A program made the translations under genes and the position numbers. From positions 27,281 to 91,280 of the forward strand of contig CALULA010000008.1 of the NCBI GenBank assembly GCA_944321365.1: a stretch of DNA of 64,000 nt, read 5' to 3'. The stretch is from an uncultured Paraprevotella sp. (GTDB taxonomy: Bacteria > Bacteroidota > Bacteroidia > Bacteroidales > Bacteroidaceae). Below the pieces are notes generated by a model. That model searched no databases, was not told where the DNA came from, and saw nothing but the letters and a program-made list of their open reading frames with translations. Shown here piece by piece: positions 1 to 8,218 of the stretch. How positions within the stretch are numbered: the first letter of the stretch is position 1; each line of letters begins with the position of its first letter.

Positions 1-149
1 AACACCGACGGACGGAAAGCGGCCAGACGCTCCAGGCACTCCCGCCTTCGCCCCATCAATCCCACTCTCACCTCTTCTTGTTCTGCATACAGCCGGGCCA
101 ACCCTTCCCCTATACCGGAAGTAGCCCCTACAATCACAATCCTTTTCAT
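1..149 (-). CDS. SDR-family oxidoreductase, N-terminal fragment
   Basis: The first 49 residues of a protein that runs off the left edge of the window. The reading frame opens MKRIVIVGATSGIGEGLARLY, then continues to a GRR motif. GATSGIG is the glycine-rich dinucleotide-binding turn (TGxxxGxG type) of classical short-chain dehydrogenases/reductases, directly after the first beta strand, and the basic residues after strand 2 suggest NADP(H) preference. The substrate cannot be deduced because the catalytic YxxxK part is outside the window. No ribosome binding site is visible, as is usual in Bacteroidota. Confidence 0.75.
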   Translation of the reverse strand, partial: MKRIVIVGATSGIGEGLARLYAEQEEVRVGLMGRRRECLERLAAFRPSV

Positions 150-214
150 GTCACTTTTCTTTTTAAATCCGCGGCAAAAGTAGGAAGATGAAAGCTGCAT
201 TTTCTTGAAATAAT

Positions 215-772
215 TCAAGATCTGCTCCGTTTCAGCAAATTCCGGCGTATGGCACTGACCGTCTCAGGCGTCACTCCGACATAGGATGCTATCTCTTTCA
301 AAGGCCGCTGTTCCTTCAAATCCGGATAAGCCTTCATCACACCCACATAACGTTCCTCCGGTGTGCAGCAGAGTATATCCAACAAACGGCGGTAAGTCAT
401 GACAAACATCTGTTCCGCCACAATGCGTCCCAACCGCTGATGCTCAGGTGAAAGCTCCCAGAAACGCCTCAACCTCTCATACGGCAGTACGTACAATTCA
501 CTCTTCACGACAGCCTGCACATCCGCTAAAGCAGCACGACCGCACAGGCATGCGCTGTATTCCGCCACAAAACTGTCGCGAAAGCTGTAGCCCACGACAT
601 GTTCGTTTCCCGCCTCATCGGTACGCACAAAACGGAACGCGCCCTCCTCCACATAGGCCACGGCAAAAGCCCGCTCACCCTGACGGACAAAATAATCATG
701 TTTCCCGTAGGCCACAGGTTTGCCTTCTTCGCGAAAGAAACGCTTCAAGACCGACAGGTCCAGCGCGTCCAT
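215..772 (-). CDS. Crp/Fnr-family transcriptional regulator
   Basis: About 185 residues: an N-terminal cyclic-nucleotide-binding-like beta roll (FVRQGERAFAVAYVEEGAFRF region) followed by a C-terminal Crp-type helix-turn-helix (PLKEIASYVGVTPETVSAI). Family members are dimeric DNA-binding regulators; the effector here is unknown, and I see no cysteine cluster of the Fnr kind. The frame stays open upstream to 1045, but that part overlaps the divergent hydrolase gene. A TATTTTTG -7 box at 801-808 puts the transcript start near 794, so the ATG at 796 (MDGIND) would have no leader and the ATG at 772 (MDALDL) is preferred. It is divergent from the hydrolase gene and may control it. Confidence 0.8.
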   Translation of the reverse strand: MDALDLSVLKRFFREEGKPVAYGKHDYFVRQGERAFAVAYVEEGAFRFVRTDEAGNEHVVGYSFRDSFVAEYSACLCGRAALADVQAVVKSELYVLPYERLRRFWELSPEHQRLGRIVAEQMFVMTYRRLLDILCCTPEERYVGVMKAYPDLKEQRPLKEIASYVGVTPETVSAIRRNLLKRSRS

Positions 773-800
773 GTGATAATCATTGATTCCGTCCATACTG

Positions 801-808
801 CAAAAATA
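801..808 (-). promoter_or_regulatory. -7 promoter box for the Crp/Fnr gene
   Basis: TATTTTTG on the minus strand fits the Bacteroidota TAnnTTTG consensus. It lies 29 bases upstream of the preferred start codon at 772. No convincing -33 TTTG was found. Confidence 0.5.
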
Positions 809-884
809 AGATTTTCCCAAGAAAGCCCACGACATATTGCCGGAAAACATTAACTTTATCGGACAAAACAATAATCGGTTTACG

Positions 885-2294
885 ATGAAACACATCTTAT
901 TATTGTGCGCCGCCTGCCTGACCTCAGGCCTGCTCCACGCACAACGCCTCCAAGGCCATTTCGAGGGAAGCCTGCAAACGCCCCAGGGCGACCTGCCCAT
1001 CCTGTTCCACTTCGGGCAACACGGCGACACACCAACCAATACCATGGACAGCCCGGCGCAGGGCGCTTACGGCATTCCCGTGCAACGCGTGCACTATGGC
1101 AGCGACGGGAAACTGACCATCGAAATGCCGCAAATCCGGTTTCGTTATGACGGCGTGATCCGCAACGACTCACTCATCGAGGGAACGGTGACGCAGGCCG
1201 GACAGTCGCTCCCCCTCAACCTGAAACGCATCGCGGGGAAAGTAGCCGCAGCATCCAGACCGGGCACGCCTCAGCCGCCGTTCCCTTATCGTGAGGAGGA
1301 AGTCAGCATCACCGCCGCCGACAGCATCCGGCTGGCCGGCACACTGGTCCTGCCCGAAGGAGAAGGCCCCTTCCCCGCCATAGTGCTCATCACCGGCAGC
1401 GGCGCACAGAACCGGGACGAAGAGATGTGGAACTACCGCCCGTTCTTCATGATCGCCGACGCCCTGGCCCGGCAGGGCTTCGCCACGCTCCGCATGGACG
1501 ACCGCGGGACGGGACGTTCCGGAGGACGTCATGCCACCACCACCCTGCAGACGGCTGCCGATGACGCCGGACGCGCGCTGGACTACCTCCGCAGCCGCCG
1601 GGAAATCGACACCGCACGCATCGGTCTGGCCGGACACAGCATGGGCGGCACCATAGCCTTCCGCATCGCCGCCCGCCGTCCGCAGGACGTGGCCTGCGTC
1701 ATCTCGCTGGCCGGAGCCGCCACGCCCGGAAAGGAAATGATGAAGACCCAATGCCGGAAAGCCCTTCTCTCCCTGCTGCCCGCTGAAAAAGCCACCCGAC
1801 TGGCGGGGCTGTACGACCGGCTCTACGACACCATGGCCTCCTCCCTGCCGCTGGACTCCATAAGGGAAAGAAGCCTCCCCGTCATGACGGACATCTGGAA
1901 AGACCTCGGCATGTTCGCAGAAGCGCTCCACGACAGCCTGCCGGAAAAGACACGGGCGGGCAATGCACGCCAGCTCATACGGCAAACCCTCAGCGCAGAG
2001 ACTGTCAGCATCGTGCAATATGACCCGTCGGACGACCTGCACCGGGTGGTGTGCCCGATATGGGCCGCCGGAGGCGACAAGGACCTGCAGGTCATCACTG
2101 CGGACAACCTGCAGGCCATCCGCACACTGACGCAAGGCAACCCGCACGTCACCACCCGCACCTATCCAGGCCTGAACCACCTGTTTCTGCCGTCACAGAC
2201 CGGACTCCCCACGGAATATCCCACGCTGAAAGGCAACTTCAGCCCGCAAGTGCTGCAGGACATGACCGAATGGCTCAGACAGACACTCCTGTGA
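885..2294 (+). CDS. Secreted alpha/beta hydrolase (esterase/peptidase-like)
   Basis: 469 residues. The start MKHILLLCAACL begins a clear signal peptide ending near HAQ (residue 20), so the longer frame from 837 is not used. Residues 21-120 form an N-terminal beta-rich domain, and residues 135-469 are an alpha/beta hydrolase fold. GHSMGG holds the nucleophile Ser252, AAGGDKDLQV supplies the likely acid, and GLNHLF the catalytic His. GSGAQNRDE near residue 171 matches the oxyanion loop of S9/DLH-like bacterial esterases. It probably acts on small esters or peptides in the periplasm, but the substrate is unknown. It ends just before a shared hairpin at 2311. Confidence 0.85.
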   Translation: MKHILLLCAACLTSGLLHAQRLQGHFEGSLQTPQGDLPILFHFGQHGDTPTNTMDSPAQGAYGIPVQRVHYGSDGKLTIEMPQIRFRYDGVIRNDSLIEGTVTQAGQSLPLNLKRIAGKVAAASRPGTPQPPFPYREEEVSITAADSIRLAGTLVLPEGEGPFPAIVLITGSGAQNRDEEMWNYRPFFMIADALARQGFATLRMDDRGTGRSGGRHATTTLQTAADDAGRALDYLRSRREIDTARIGLAGHSMGGTIAFRIAARRPQDVACVISLAGAATPGKEMMKTQCRKALLSLLPAEKATRLAGLYDRLYDTMASSLPLDSIRERSLPVMTDIWKDLGMFAEALHDSLPEKTRAGNARQLIRQTLSAETVSIVQYDPSDDLHRVVCPIWAAGGDKDLQVITADNLQAIRTLTQGNPHVTTRTYPGLNHLFLPSQTGLPTEYPTLKGNFSPQVLQDMTEWLRQTLL

Positions 2295-2310
2295 CGTCAC
2301 ATCCGACAAA

Positions 2311-2348
2311 AGGCGAGCCGCCTGCAACCTTCTGCAAGCGGCTCGCCT
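2311..2348. terminator. Bidirectional hairpin between convergent genes
   Basis: A perfect 11-bp stem (2311-2321 AGGCGAGCCGC with 2338-2348) around a 16-base loop. It sits between the hydrolase and the outer-membrane protein gene, which converge here. The T run is short (four on the minus strand), so strength is uncertain. Confidence 0.65.
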
Positions 2349-2374
2349 CATCCACTGAAATATAATATCTTCTC

Positions 2375-2989
2375 TTAAAAGAAATAAGCCAGACGGACCT
2401 GCCACGTGTTATTCTTCACGTCGAAAGTCTTTATAGCCTCTCCTACATTATCAATCTGGCCGGTAGCCCCCATGGCGATGTTGTAGGTGAATCCCAGCTG
2501 CAGATGGCTGAGCAGAATCACACCCGCACCCACATTCCAGCTGAAGGTGGAACGCTCCAAGCTGCCGTAGCTCTCGCCGTCCCACGTGAGGTTACGGCTG
2601 CCAAGATACCAGTTATACTGCGGACCCGTAGCGATATAGAGGCCTGCCAGACTACTGAAACCGAAATTATAACGCAGGTTGATGGGGATTTCCAGATAGG
2701 GCAGAGACTTGTTGGGAGAACTTTCGCCCTCAGCCTCCAGCTTCATATACTTCTGAGAGTAAAGAATGGCTCCGTCCAGTCCCAGACCAATCACAGGCAT
2801 CACAAACTGAGCCTTCGGACCGACGAACCATCCCGTGCGGTTGGACGAATCGAACAGATTGCCGTCACCCTTGACACTTACCTTACTTAAATTCACACCT
2901 GCCTCCAGTCCCCACTTGAACTGTGCATTGGCCGGTGCCGCCCAAAGGAACGCCACCAGACACGCTAATACTACACCTATTTTCTTCAT
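2375..2989 (-). CDS. Small outer-membrane beta-barrel protein (PorT-like/OMP_b-brl family)
   Basis: 204 residues starting MKKIGVVLACLVAFLW with a signal peptide cleaved after ANAQ (about residue 23). The mature part is a run of alternating amphipathic strands (GLEAGVNLSKVSVKG, then a final strand WQVRLAYFF with an aromatic C-terminus), as in Bacteroidota porin-family barrels of about 200 residues. The function is probably structural or sensory in the outer membrane; this family cannot be assigned a substrate by eye. It follows the T9SS operon on the same strand but has its own promoter (3020-3027), and a 22-bp repeat array separates it from gldN. Confidence 0.8.
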   Translation of the reverse strand: MKKIGVVLACLVAFLWAAPANAQFKWGLEAGVNLSKVSVKGDGNLFDSSNRTGWFVGPKAQFVMPVIGLGLDGAILYSQKYMKLEAEGESSPNKSLPYLEIPINLRYNFGFSSLAGLYIATGPQYNWYLGSRNLTWDGESYGSLERSTFSWNVGAGVILLSHLQLGFTYNIAMGATGQIDNVGEAIKTFDVKNNTWQVRLAYFF

Positions 2990-3019
2990 AGAAGTTCTTT
3001 CTTTTTGTTTTTACGCAGA

Positions 3020-3027
3020 CAAAGATA
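3020..3027 (-). promoter_or_regulatory. -7 promoter box for the small outer-membrane protein
   Basis: TATCTTTG on the minus strand, 31 bases upstream of the start codon. A TTGA element about 19 bases further upstream could be the -33 box. The repeat array begins immediately beyond it. Confidence 0.6.
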
Positions 3028-3054
3028 ATAACAGTTTGCCGTACTTTCAACTTT

Positions 3055-3128
3055 TCCCGCAAAGATTCTTCCGGTCTTGCGCAAAAAGTCCTGCGTTCTT
3101 GCGCAAAAAAGTATCGGCTTTTCCGCAT
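3055..3128. repeat. 22-bp-period GCG-core array A (4 units)
   Basis: Cores at 3055 (TCCCGCAA), 3077 (TTGCGCAA), 3099 (TTGCGCAA) and 3121 (TTCCGCAT), each exactly 22 bp after the last. The 14-bp spacers differ in sequence. The array lies between the gldN stop codon and the promoter of the small outer-membrane protein. It is one of six arrays with the same period in this window. Confidence 0.85.
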
Positions 3129-4228
3129 CATCTCCGCTGACGGCGTACCGTGACGCGCGGTGCGGAAGAGGCAGACCCTGCCGACCTGTCACGACGGCTC
3201 TTGGAAACGTTTGTCTTTTCTGCCTTGTCCTTCTTACGGCTGGCCGACGAACGGCGCGAGTTCCGCGAAGACGCGGCAGATTTCTTTTCGTCCTTCTCTT
3301 CGTCAACATCTTCCTTCCCGGCCTGTGTGGAATCGGCCGCCACGGAATCTGTGCGATGTCCCCACACATGCTGTTCAAAATCAGACAGCTCTTTCTCTAT
3401 CCTCTTCTGCTCATTGGCCATGGCACTGTCCGTCTTGCAGTAATTGGCCAGCACCTTGCCCTGCATGTTGTTCGTCTTATAAATCTTGCCCTCGTAGAGA
3501 TTCATGGAAAAATAGTCCGCAGCCGTCATGTTGGTGACGTTGTTGTAGTTGCTGAACATCATGGTGTGACGGGCCAGATACGTACTGATATCATCATACT
3601 TCAACCAGAACAACGGATAGGGCGTAGCCTCGCCGCCGAACTCGTCACCGCGCATCAGCACCGGACAAATGGCCGTCACCTTCGTCCGGAAGGTAGACGT
3701 ACGCTGATCGAAGTAAGAACTTTCCTTTATGTAATAGCGCGAGACCTCGGCCGACGGTATGTCGCTTGCGTTCACTCTCAGGCGTCCGTCTTTCTCTTCA
3801 TAATAGATATGATGACGCTCCATCAGCTCTTTCATTTTCACTTTGTTGCTGGCCGCGAACGATTCATTGCCATCCAGCTTGTATTCATAGGCCGTAATCT
3901 TTCCGGTCAGGAGCAGATCGAACAAATAAGTGAACAGATTAATCTGCCCGGCCGACGGCTCCACGGGATGATACAGCGGCGCATTCTTGTCGATTGTCAG
4001 GTCTAACTGCCTGTACACATCGCGGCGCCATACCACATCTTCCGGCATCTCCATCGCTGCCGGGAACTGCAGGCTGGCACGGTCTACGGTTTTCTCAGCC
4101 TTCTCGTCGGCCGCCTTTACCCTGCGACGCGCGGGCTGGGCCACACTCTGCAGGCACAAGACGCCTCCCAACAAGACAAACAACAGGCGTTTCATCATTA
4201 TACTATTATTTTTATTCTGATTCTTCAT
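3128..4228 (-). CDS. gldN: Type IX secretion/gliding protein GldN (PorN)
   Basis: 366 residues. GldN/PorN is a periplasmic T9SS protein that forms rings with the lipoprotein GldK under the outer membrane. Seen here: a signal peptide (MMKRLLFVLLGGVLC... to SVAQ), then the family core with VVWRRDVYRQLDLTIDKNAPLYHP and YPLFWLKYDDIS. Residues from about 300 on form a low-complexity tail rich in Ser, Arg, Lys and Asp, longer than I expect for the family. The start at 4228 gives ten extra residues before MMKR (4198), and either could be used. It is the last gene of the porP-gldKLMN operon, 15 bases after gldM. Confidence 0.9.
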   Translation of the reverse strand: MKNQNKNNSIMMKRLLFVLLGGVLCLQSVAQPARRRVKAADEKAEKTVDRASLQFPAAMEMPEDVVWRRDVYRQLDLTIDKNAPLYHPVEPSAGQINLFTYLFDLLLTGKITAYEYKLDGNESFAASNKVKMKELMERHHIYYEEKDGRLRVNASDIPSAEVSRYYIKESSYFDQRTSTFRTKVTAICPVLMRGDEFGGEATPYPLFWLKYDDISTYLARHTMMFSNYNNVTNMTAADYFSMNLYEGKIYKTNNMQGKVLANYCKTDSAMANEQKRIEKELSDFEQHVWGHRTDSVAADSTQAGKEDVDEEKDEKKSAASSRNSRRSSASRKKDKAEKTNVSKSRRDRSAGSASSAPRVTVRRQRR

Positions 4229-4243
4229 GTCTTTATCCCTTCA

Positions 4244-5806
4244 TTAGTTGATAATCACTTCCATAGAACCGTCAAGCGTCCGCTCTATTCCATCCGGCCC
4301 CACAGCCCTTATCCGGGAAATATAGAACCGCTTTCCACGCCCCAAAGAGCGGAACATGATGCGCTGCTGTTCCGTAAAATCGGCACTGTTCGACACTGCC
4401 GGAACGGCATTTCCCATATTATCAAAGAATACGGTCTCGAAGCCTTGCACGCGGAATGTGATGTTCAGCAAACCGTCGTCTATGGCAGCTCCGATACCCT
4501 TCGTACTCATCAGAATCTGTTTGGACAAACGACCGCCACGGAAACGGTCTGCACCGCCCTCAGCCGCATACTCGATGAAAGCAGTCGGATCGGGCAGCTT
4601 ACGCACCCTGAACGTGTATTGCCCCATCTGATGCATACGGCCTTCCGTATTGGCGCTCACCGTAATCACAGCATCTTTACCTACCTCTGTGGGACGGGCA
4701 ATATATTTTCCGGCACCTGTGGGCTGCAAGACTCCGCCGCTCATGGAAGCCACGACCCGGTTGGCCGGCACTCCGGGAATGGACACGCTTATGGGGTTCT
4801 CATAGCCCGCGTACAGCACATTCATCAGGTCTGCCGAAACCGTAGCCGAAGGGGCCACCACCGTATAGGGTTGTTCAAAATCACGGCGCACCATCTGGCC
4901 CCGTCCGTCCATCATCTCTATATAACCCTTCAGCGTAAAGTCGCCGGTCGAGTTGCATACGGCCTCATACATTCCGTCGGGAGAGTCCAGCCGCTTTCCG
5001 CCCACGTAGATGACCGGCCGCTTTGTCGTATCTACGGCAGCCATGATAATCTGCGCACTCAGCCTGCCGCCCTGCACCACCGTACGCGAATTTGGTATCA
5101 CATAAGCATTAAGTTCGTTCACACGCAGATCCTTTATGTCTATATTTGACATCAGGGAATGCAGCACTTCGCCCTCGGCATAGCGCACATCGCTCTGCAG
5201 TTTCGACAACAAGGTCACCGCAGCAGCCACAGGCATGTTTTCAAACATGTACTCCTGCCAGTTCTTTCCTATAGACCGGAACCTGTTCGGCACCTGTGTG
5301 CTCAGGTTGTCTGCGATGATTTTCTTTTGCGCTTCATCTTCCACCATACCGACAATCTGGTCACGGAAACTGTTAATGGCATCGTACAAGCGTTTGCCCT
5401 CACCCCGGCGCGGTGCCAGCATGACCGTAGAGGCAGCCTCCAGGTCCTCCTTGTTCTGAATGTCTTTCACGTCGCCGTCTTCTCCGTCGGCCTGTTTAAC
5501 GATACGCACTTTCAGCGTTTCCGCATAATTATACAAGGAATCGGAAATGCCTTTCACATAACGGGCCTTCTCAAACCACGCCTTCACCTTGGCCGGATTG
5601 GCTTCCATCTGACTCTGCAAATCGTCATACAACGCCTTGTTGGCAGCCGAGGCATTTGCCGTCGTGCGCAAAAGGCTTTCCTCCACCAGCGAAAAGCCAT
5701 TCAGCACATCAGAAGACACATTCAGGGCCAGCATAGCCATCAACACCACATACATGAGGTTGATCATCTTCTGACGTGGAGACATTCTATTGTGCTGAGA
5801 TGCCAT
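4244..5806 (-). CDS. gldM: Type IX secretion motor protein GldM (PorM)
   Basis: 520 residues, the usual GldM length. GldM is an inner-membrane protein with one transmembrane helix and a long periplasmic part. With GldL it forms the proton-driven motor that powers T9SS export. Seen here: a basic cytoplasmic start (SQHNRMSPRQKMINLMY), one helix at about residues 16-33, then a long periplasmic part including PNSRTVVQGG and VAPSATVSADLMNVLYAG, typical of the GldM D2-D4 domains. It lies 26 bases after gldL and 15 before gldN in the conserved order. Confidence 0.95.
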   Translation of the reverse strand: MASQHNRMSPRQKMINLMYVVLMAMLALNVSSDVLNGFSLVEESLLRTTANASAANKALYDDLQSQMEANPAKVKAWFEKARYVKGISDSLYNYAETLKVRIVKQADGEDGDVKDIQNKEDLEAASTVMLAPRRGEGKRLYDAINSFRDQIVGMVEDEAQKKIIADNLSTQVPNRFRSIGKNWQEYMFENMPVAAAVTLLSKLQSDVRYAEGEVLHSLMSNIDIKDLRVNELNAYVIPNSRTVVQGGRLSAQIIMAAVDTTKRPVIYVGGKRLDSPDGMYEAVCNSTGDFTLKGYIEMMDGRGQMVRRDFEQPYTVVAPSATVSADLMNVLYAGYENPISVSIPGVPANRVVASMSGGVLQPTGAGKYIARPTEVGKDAVITVSANTEGRMHQMGQYTFRVRKLPDPTAFIEYAAEGGADRFRGGRLSKQILMSTKGIGAAIDDGLLNITFRVQGFETVFFDNMGNAVPAVSNSADFTEQQRIMFRSLGRGKRFYISRIRAVGPDGIERTLDGSMEVIIN

Positions 5807-5832
5807 TTTCTACTCCTTTATTAATCATTCGT

Positions 5833-6768
5833 TTACTCCATTGCAGCACCACCGGGCGTATGCTTCATGTTTACGGTAAGTGCTTCTATCATTCGCTTGT
5901 AGATAGCATTCAGATCTTCTATCTGACGCGCCATCCTGCGCGTCTGTTCGTTAATCTGATCAATCGTACCTACTTGTGTACTGATGCTCTTCAACTGCAT
6001 CTCATATATCGTATTGATGCCGGTCAGCGTCCGGTTCAGGTTTTCCATCTCCTTAGAGTCGCGCGTCATGCTTTCAGCCTGCTCCGACACGCGCGAAAGG
6101 GTTTCGGTCAGCACTTTCAACTCTTCCACATAGGCCTCGGCTGCTTCTTTCATCTCTGGCGCACAAGCCTCGCGGGCCGCTTCCAGGAACTCCTTGTTGG
6201 AAGCATTCACCATGTCCACCAGTGCCTGCATATCGAATGGTTGCGACGGTGTCACCGGCGCAGCAGCCGAAGATGGCGTCACCGGTGCGGACGCCGAAGC
6301 AGCCGAAGCAACTCCCAACATGACTTCTTCACCCTGCGCAGAAGAAGAGCTACCACCGTTCAAATTGCCAATCACAACCGTTCCCATTGCCGGCATCTGT
6401 TGCCCGGCTGTCTGCACATGAGGAACTGACGCCCCGTCTGTGGCCAACTGTCCTTCTTCTTGACCGCTCTCTTTTTCCTCTTCATCGGCCCATTCTTCCT
6501 CTTCTTCCACCAGACGTTCCATCTCTTCTTCCTGACGTTTCAAGGCGGCAGGACGGTCGAAACCGGAAATAAAAAAGACCAATACTTCCGTTCCCATACC
6601 GATGAACAACATCGCATTTGCTCCGGGAATATGCGTCAGCTTGAACAACGCACCCAGAATGACCACCGCCGCACCCCAGCTATAAGCGTAATTCAAAAAG
6701 GTCTGTCCCGCGATAGATTCTATCCAATTCTGTATATGAATGATGATATTCTTACTGTTCTTTGCCAT
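5833..6768 (-). CDS. gldL: Type IX secretion motor protein GldL (PorL)
   Basis: 311 residues. GldL is the inner-membrane stator partner of GldM. Two hydrophobic helices at about residues 28-45 and 50-69 include LFKLTHIPGA and GTEVLVFFISGFD; Glu61 in the second helix is the expected membrane-embedded acidic residue of the proton path. An acidic Glu-rich stretch (about 76-105), a Ser/Ala/Pro linker and a C-terminal coiled coil (about 200-300) follow. It lies 13 bases after gldK. The Ala/Ser/Pro linker is the most variable part of the family. Confidence 0.93.
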   Translation of the reverse strand: MAKNSKNIIIHIQNWIESIAGQTFLNYAYSWGAAVVILGALFKLTHIPGANAMLFIGMGTEVLVFFISGFDRPAALKRQEEEMERLVEEEEEWADEEEKESGQEEGQLATDGASVPHVQTAGQQMPAMGTVVIGNLNGGSSSSAQGEEVMLGVASAASASAPVTPSSAAAPVTPSQPFDMQALVDMVNASNKEFLEAAREACAPEMKEAAEAYVEELKVLTETLSRVSEQAESMTRDSKEMENLNRTLTGINTIYEMQLKSISTQVGTIDQINEQTRRMARQIEDLNAIYKRMIEALTVNMKHTPGGAAME

Positions 6769-6781
6769 AATCTATACTTTT

Positions 6782-8218
6782 TTATTTTCGTTTATTGGTC
6801 GTGCCGGACACAGAACGCACACACCGGAAGCCGATATACGAACGCGGCTGATTCTGATATTCATACGATCTCCACACCGAACGTATGAGAGATTCCGGAT
6901 CTTTCCACGAGCCTCCCCTGACGGATTTCTTCTTCAGACGGTATGGATCCTCTTTTGCTGCATTATATTTCAACTCCGGATTCAAGTCACTCATGCCGTC
7001 CACTCCGGACTCCGTATAAACCGTACTGGTCCACTCCGCCACATTTCCGGCCATGTCGAACAAGCCATTGGAATTGGCAGAATAAGTTCCACACTTTGAC
7101 GTTATCAGACTTCCGTCCTCCGTATAGTCGCCGCGGTCGGGTTTGAAGTTCGCGAAATAGCACTCTTTCTCGTTTTTCACGTCTGCAGTTTCCCACGGGA
7201 ACAAATTTCCTTCCGCGCCACGTGCGGCAAACTCCCACTCTATCTCTGTAGGCAGACGGTAAGGCTGCACCTGACTGCCGGCCTTTCCAAGTCCACGCTT
7301 CAAATACTCCGTGCGCCAATGACAGAACGCATTTGCCTGATCCCAAGTCACTCCTACTACAGGATAATCGTCGTAGGCCGGATTGGAAAAGTACTGTATC
7401 ATGTAGCGCTCGTTCTCGGCATTCGGAAAATCATTCACCCAACACGTCGTATCCGGATAAATATTTATGATATAAGTATTCTGAAAGTCATGCAATCCGG
7501 ACAACGGCCGCGTGATGGTTTCCCGCACGATCCGCCCTTCATCATCAATATAGGCCGTATCTTTGGAAATCATCACCACCTCATCCGTATTCACTTCATG
7601 GTCTGTATTCAGGTCGCGCTCCTCCGGATTCAGACGATTTCTGCGCAACGCTGCCGCCGTATAATCGAACACTTCATAACGATAATTCATCTGCCGCGCA
7701 TCCAGCATGCGCACACCCGTCACGGGATGTGTGACATACACGCTCTCTATCGCCCTCAGCTCATCCTCATTAGGCCGTTTCCACGGAATAGGTTTCTTCC
7801 AATTCAGATAAGGCGTCACGGGATTGCCATATTCGTCTTCCTCTATTTTGTAAGTCTCGTCCCCGGCATAAGCAGGATCGGCAAGCCGTTCGCGGATGAT
7901 AGAATCCCGAACCCAAAAGACAAACTGACGATATTTGGCATTCGACACCTCGTTGGCATCCATCCAGAAACCGTCTACTGAAATATCTCTCGTAGGTATA
8001 GCCGTCCCCCATAACGAGTCGGTTTCCTCCGTACCCACCTTCAACGAACCTCTTTTCACGAGTACCATCCCGTAAGGAGTAGGTTCATTATAAGCCATAC
8101 CGCTGACACCGGTAACCTCTCCTCCCGTAGCTGAAGCGGTTGAACGAGGTCCAAGACAAGACCCCAGCACAAAACTGGCCATGCCCCCCAGTATCATCCA
8201 AAAAGACTTCACCTTCAT
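6782..8218 (-). CDS. gldK: Type IX secretion lipoprotein GldK (PorK)
   Basis: 478 residues. GldK is an outer-membrane lipoprotein with a formylglycine-generating-enzyme-like fold, and it forms the periplasmic T9SS ring with GldN. Seen here: a lipobox LGSC with lipidated Cys21, then the FGE-sulfatase fold with YGMVLVKRGSLKVG, YPVVGVTWDQANAFCHW, YRLPTEIEWEFAARG, GLFDMAGNVAEW and a C-terminal YIGFRCVRS. It is not expected to be a catalytic FGE. Its ATG overlaps the stop of the upstream porP gene (TAATG), so translation is probably coupled. Confidence 0.95.
   Translation of the reverse strand: MKVKSFWMILGGMASFVLGSCLGPRSTASATGGEVTGVSGMAYNEPTPYGMVLVKRGSLKVGTEETDSLWGTAIPTRDISVDGFWMDANEVSNAKYRQFVFWVRDSIIRERLADPAYAGDETYKIEEDEYGNPVTPYLNWKKPIPWKRPNEDELRAIESVYVTHPVTGVRMLDARQMNYRYEVFDYTAAALRRNRLNPEERDLNTDHEVNTDEVVMISKDTAYIDDEGRIVRETITRPLSGLHDFQNTYIINIYPDTTCWVNDFPNAENERYMIQYFSNPAYDDYPVVGVTWDQANAFCHWRTEYLKRGLGKAGSQVQPYRLPTEIEWEFAARGAEGNLFPWETADVKNEKECYFANFKPDRGDYTEDGSLITSKCGTYSANSNGLFDMAGNVAEWTSTVYTESGVDGMSDLNPELKYNAAKEDPYRLKKKSVRGGSWKDPESLIRSVWRSYEYQNQPRSYIGFRCVRSVSGTTNKRK

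Noticed and set aside
796..837. Upstream start codons for the Crp/Fnr and hydrolase genes (796 and 837)
   Set aside because: The -7 box at 801-808 puts the regulator transcript start at about 794, and the hydrolase start at 885 opens a clean signal peptide, so the longer starts are not supported.
3055..3128. The 22-bp arrays as CRISPR
   Set aside because: The repeat core is only 8 bp and imperfect, the spacer is 14 bp, and no cas gene is in the window.
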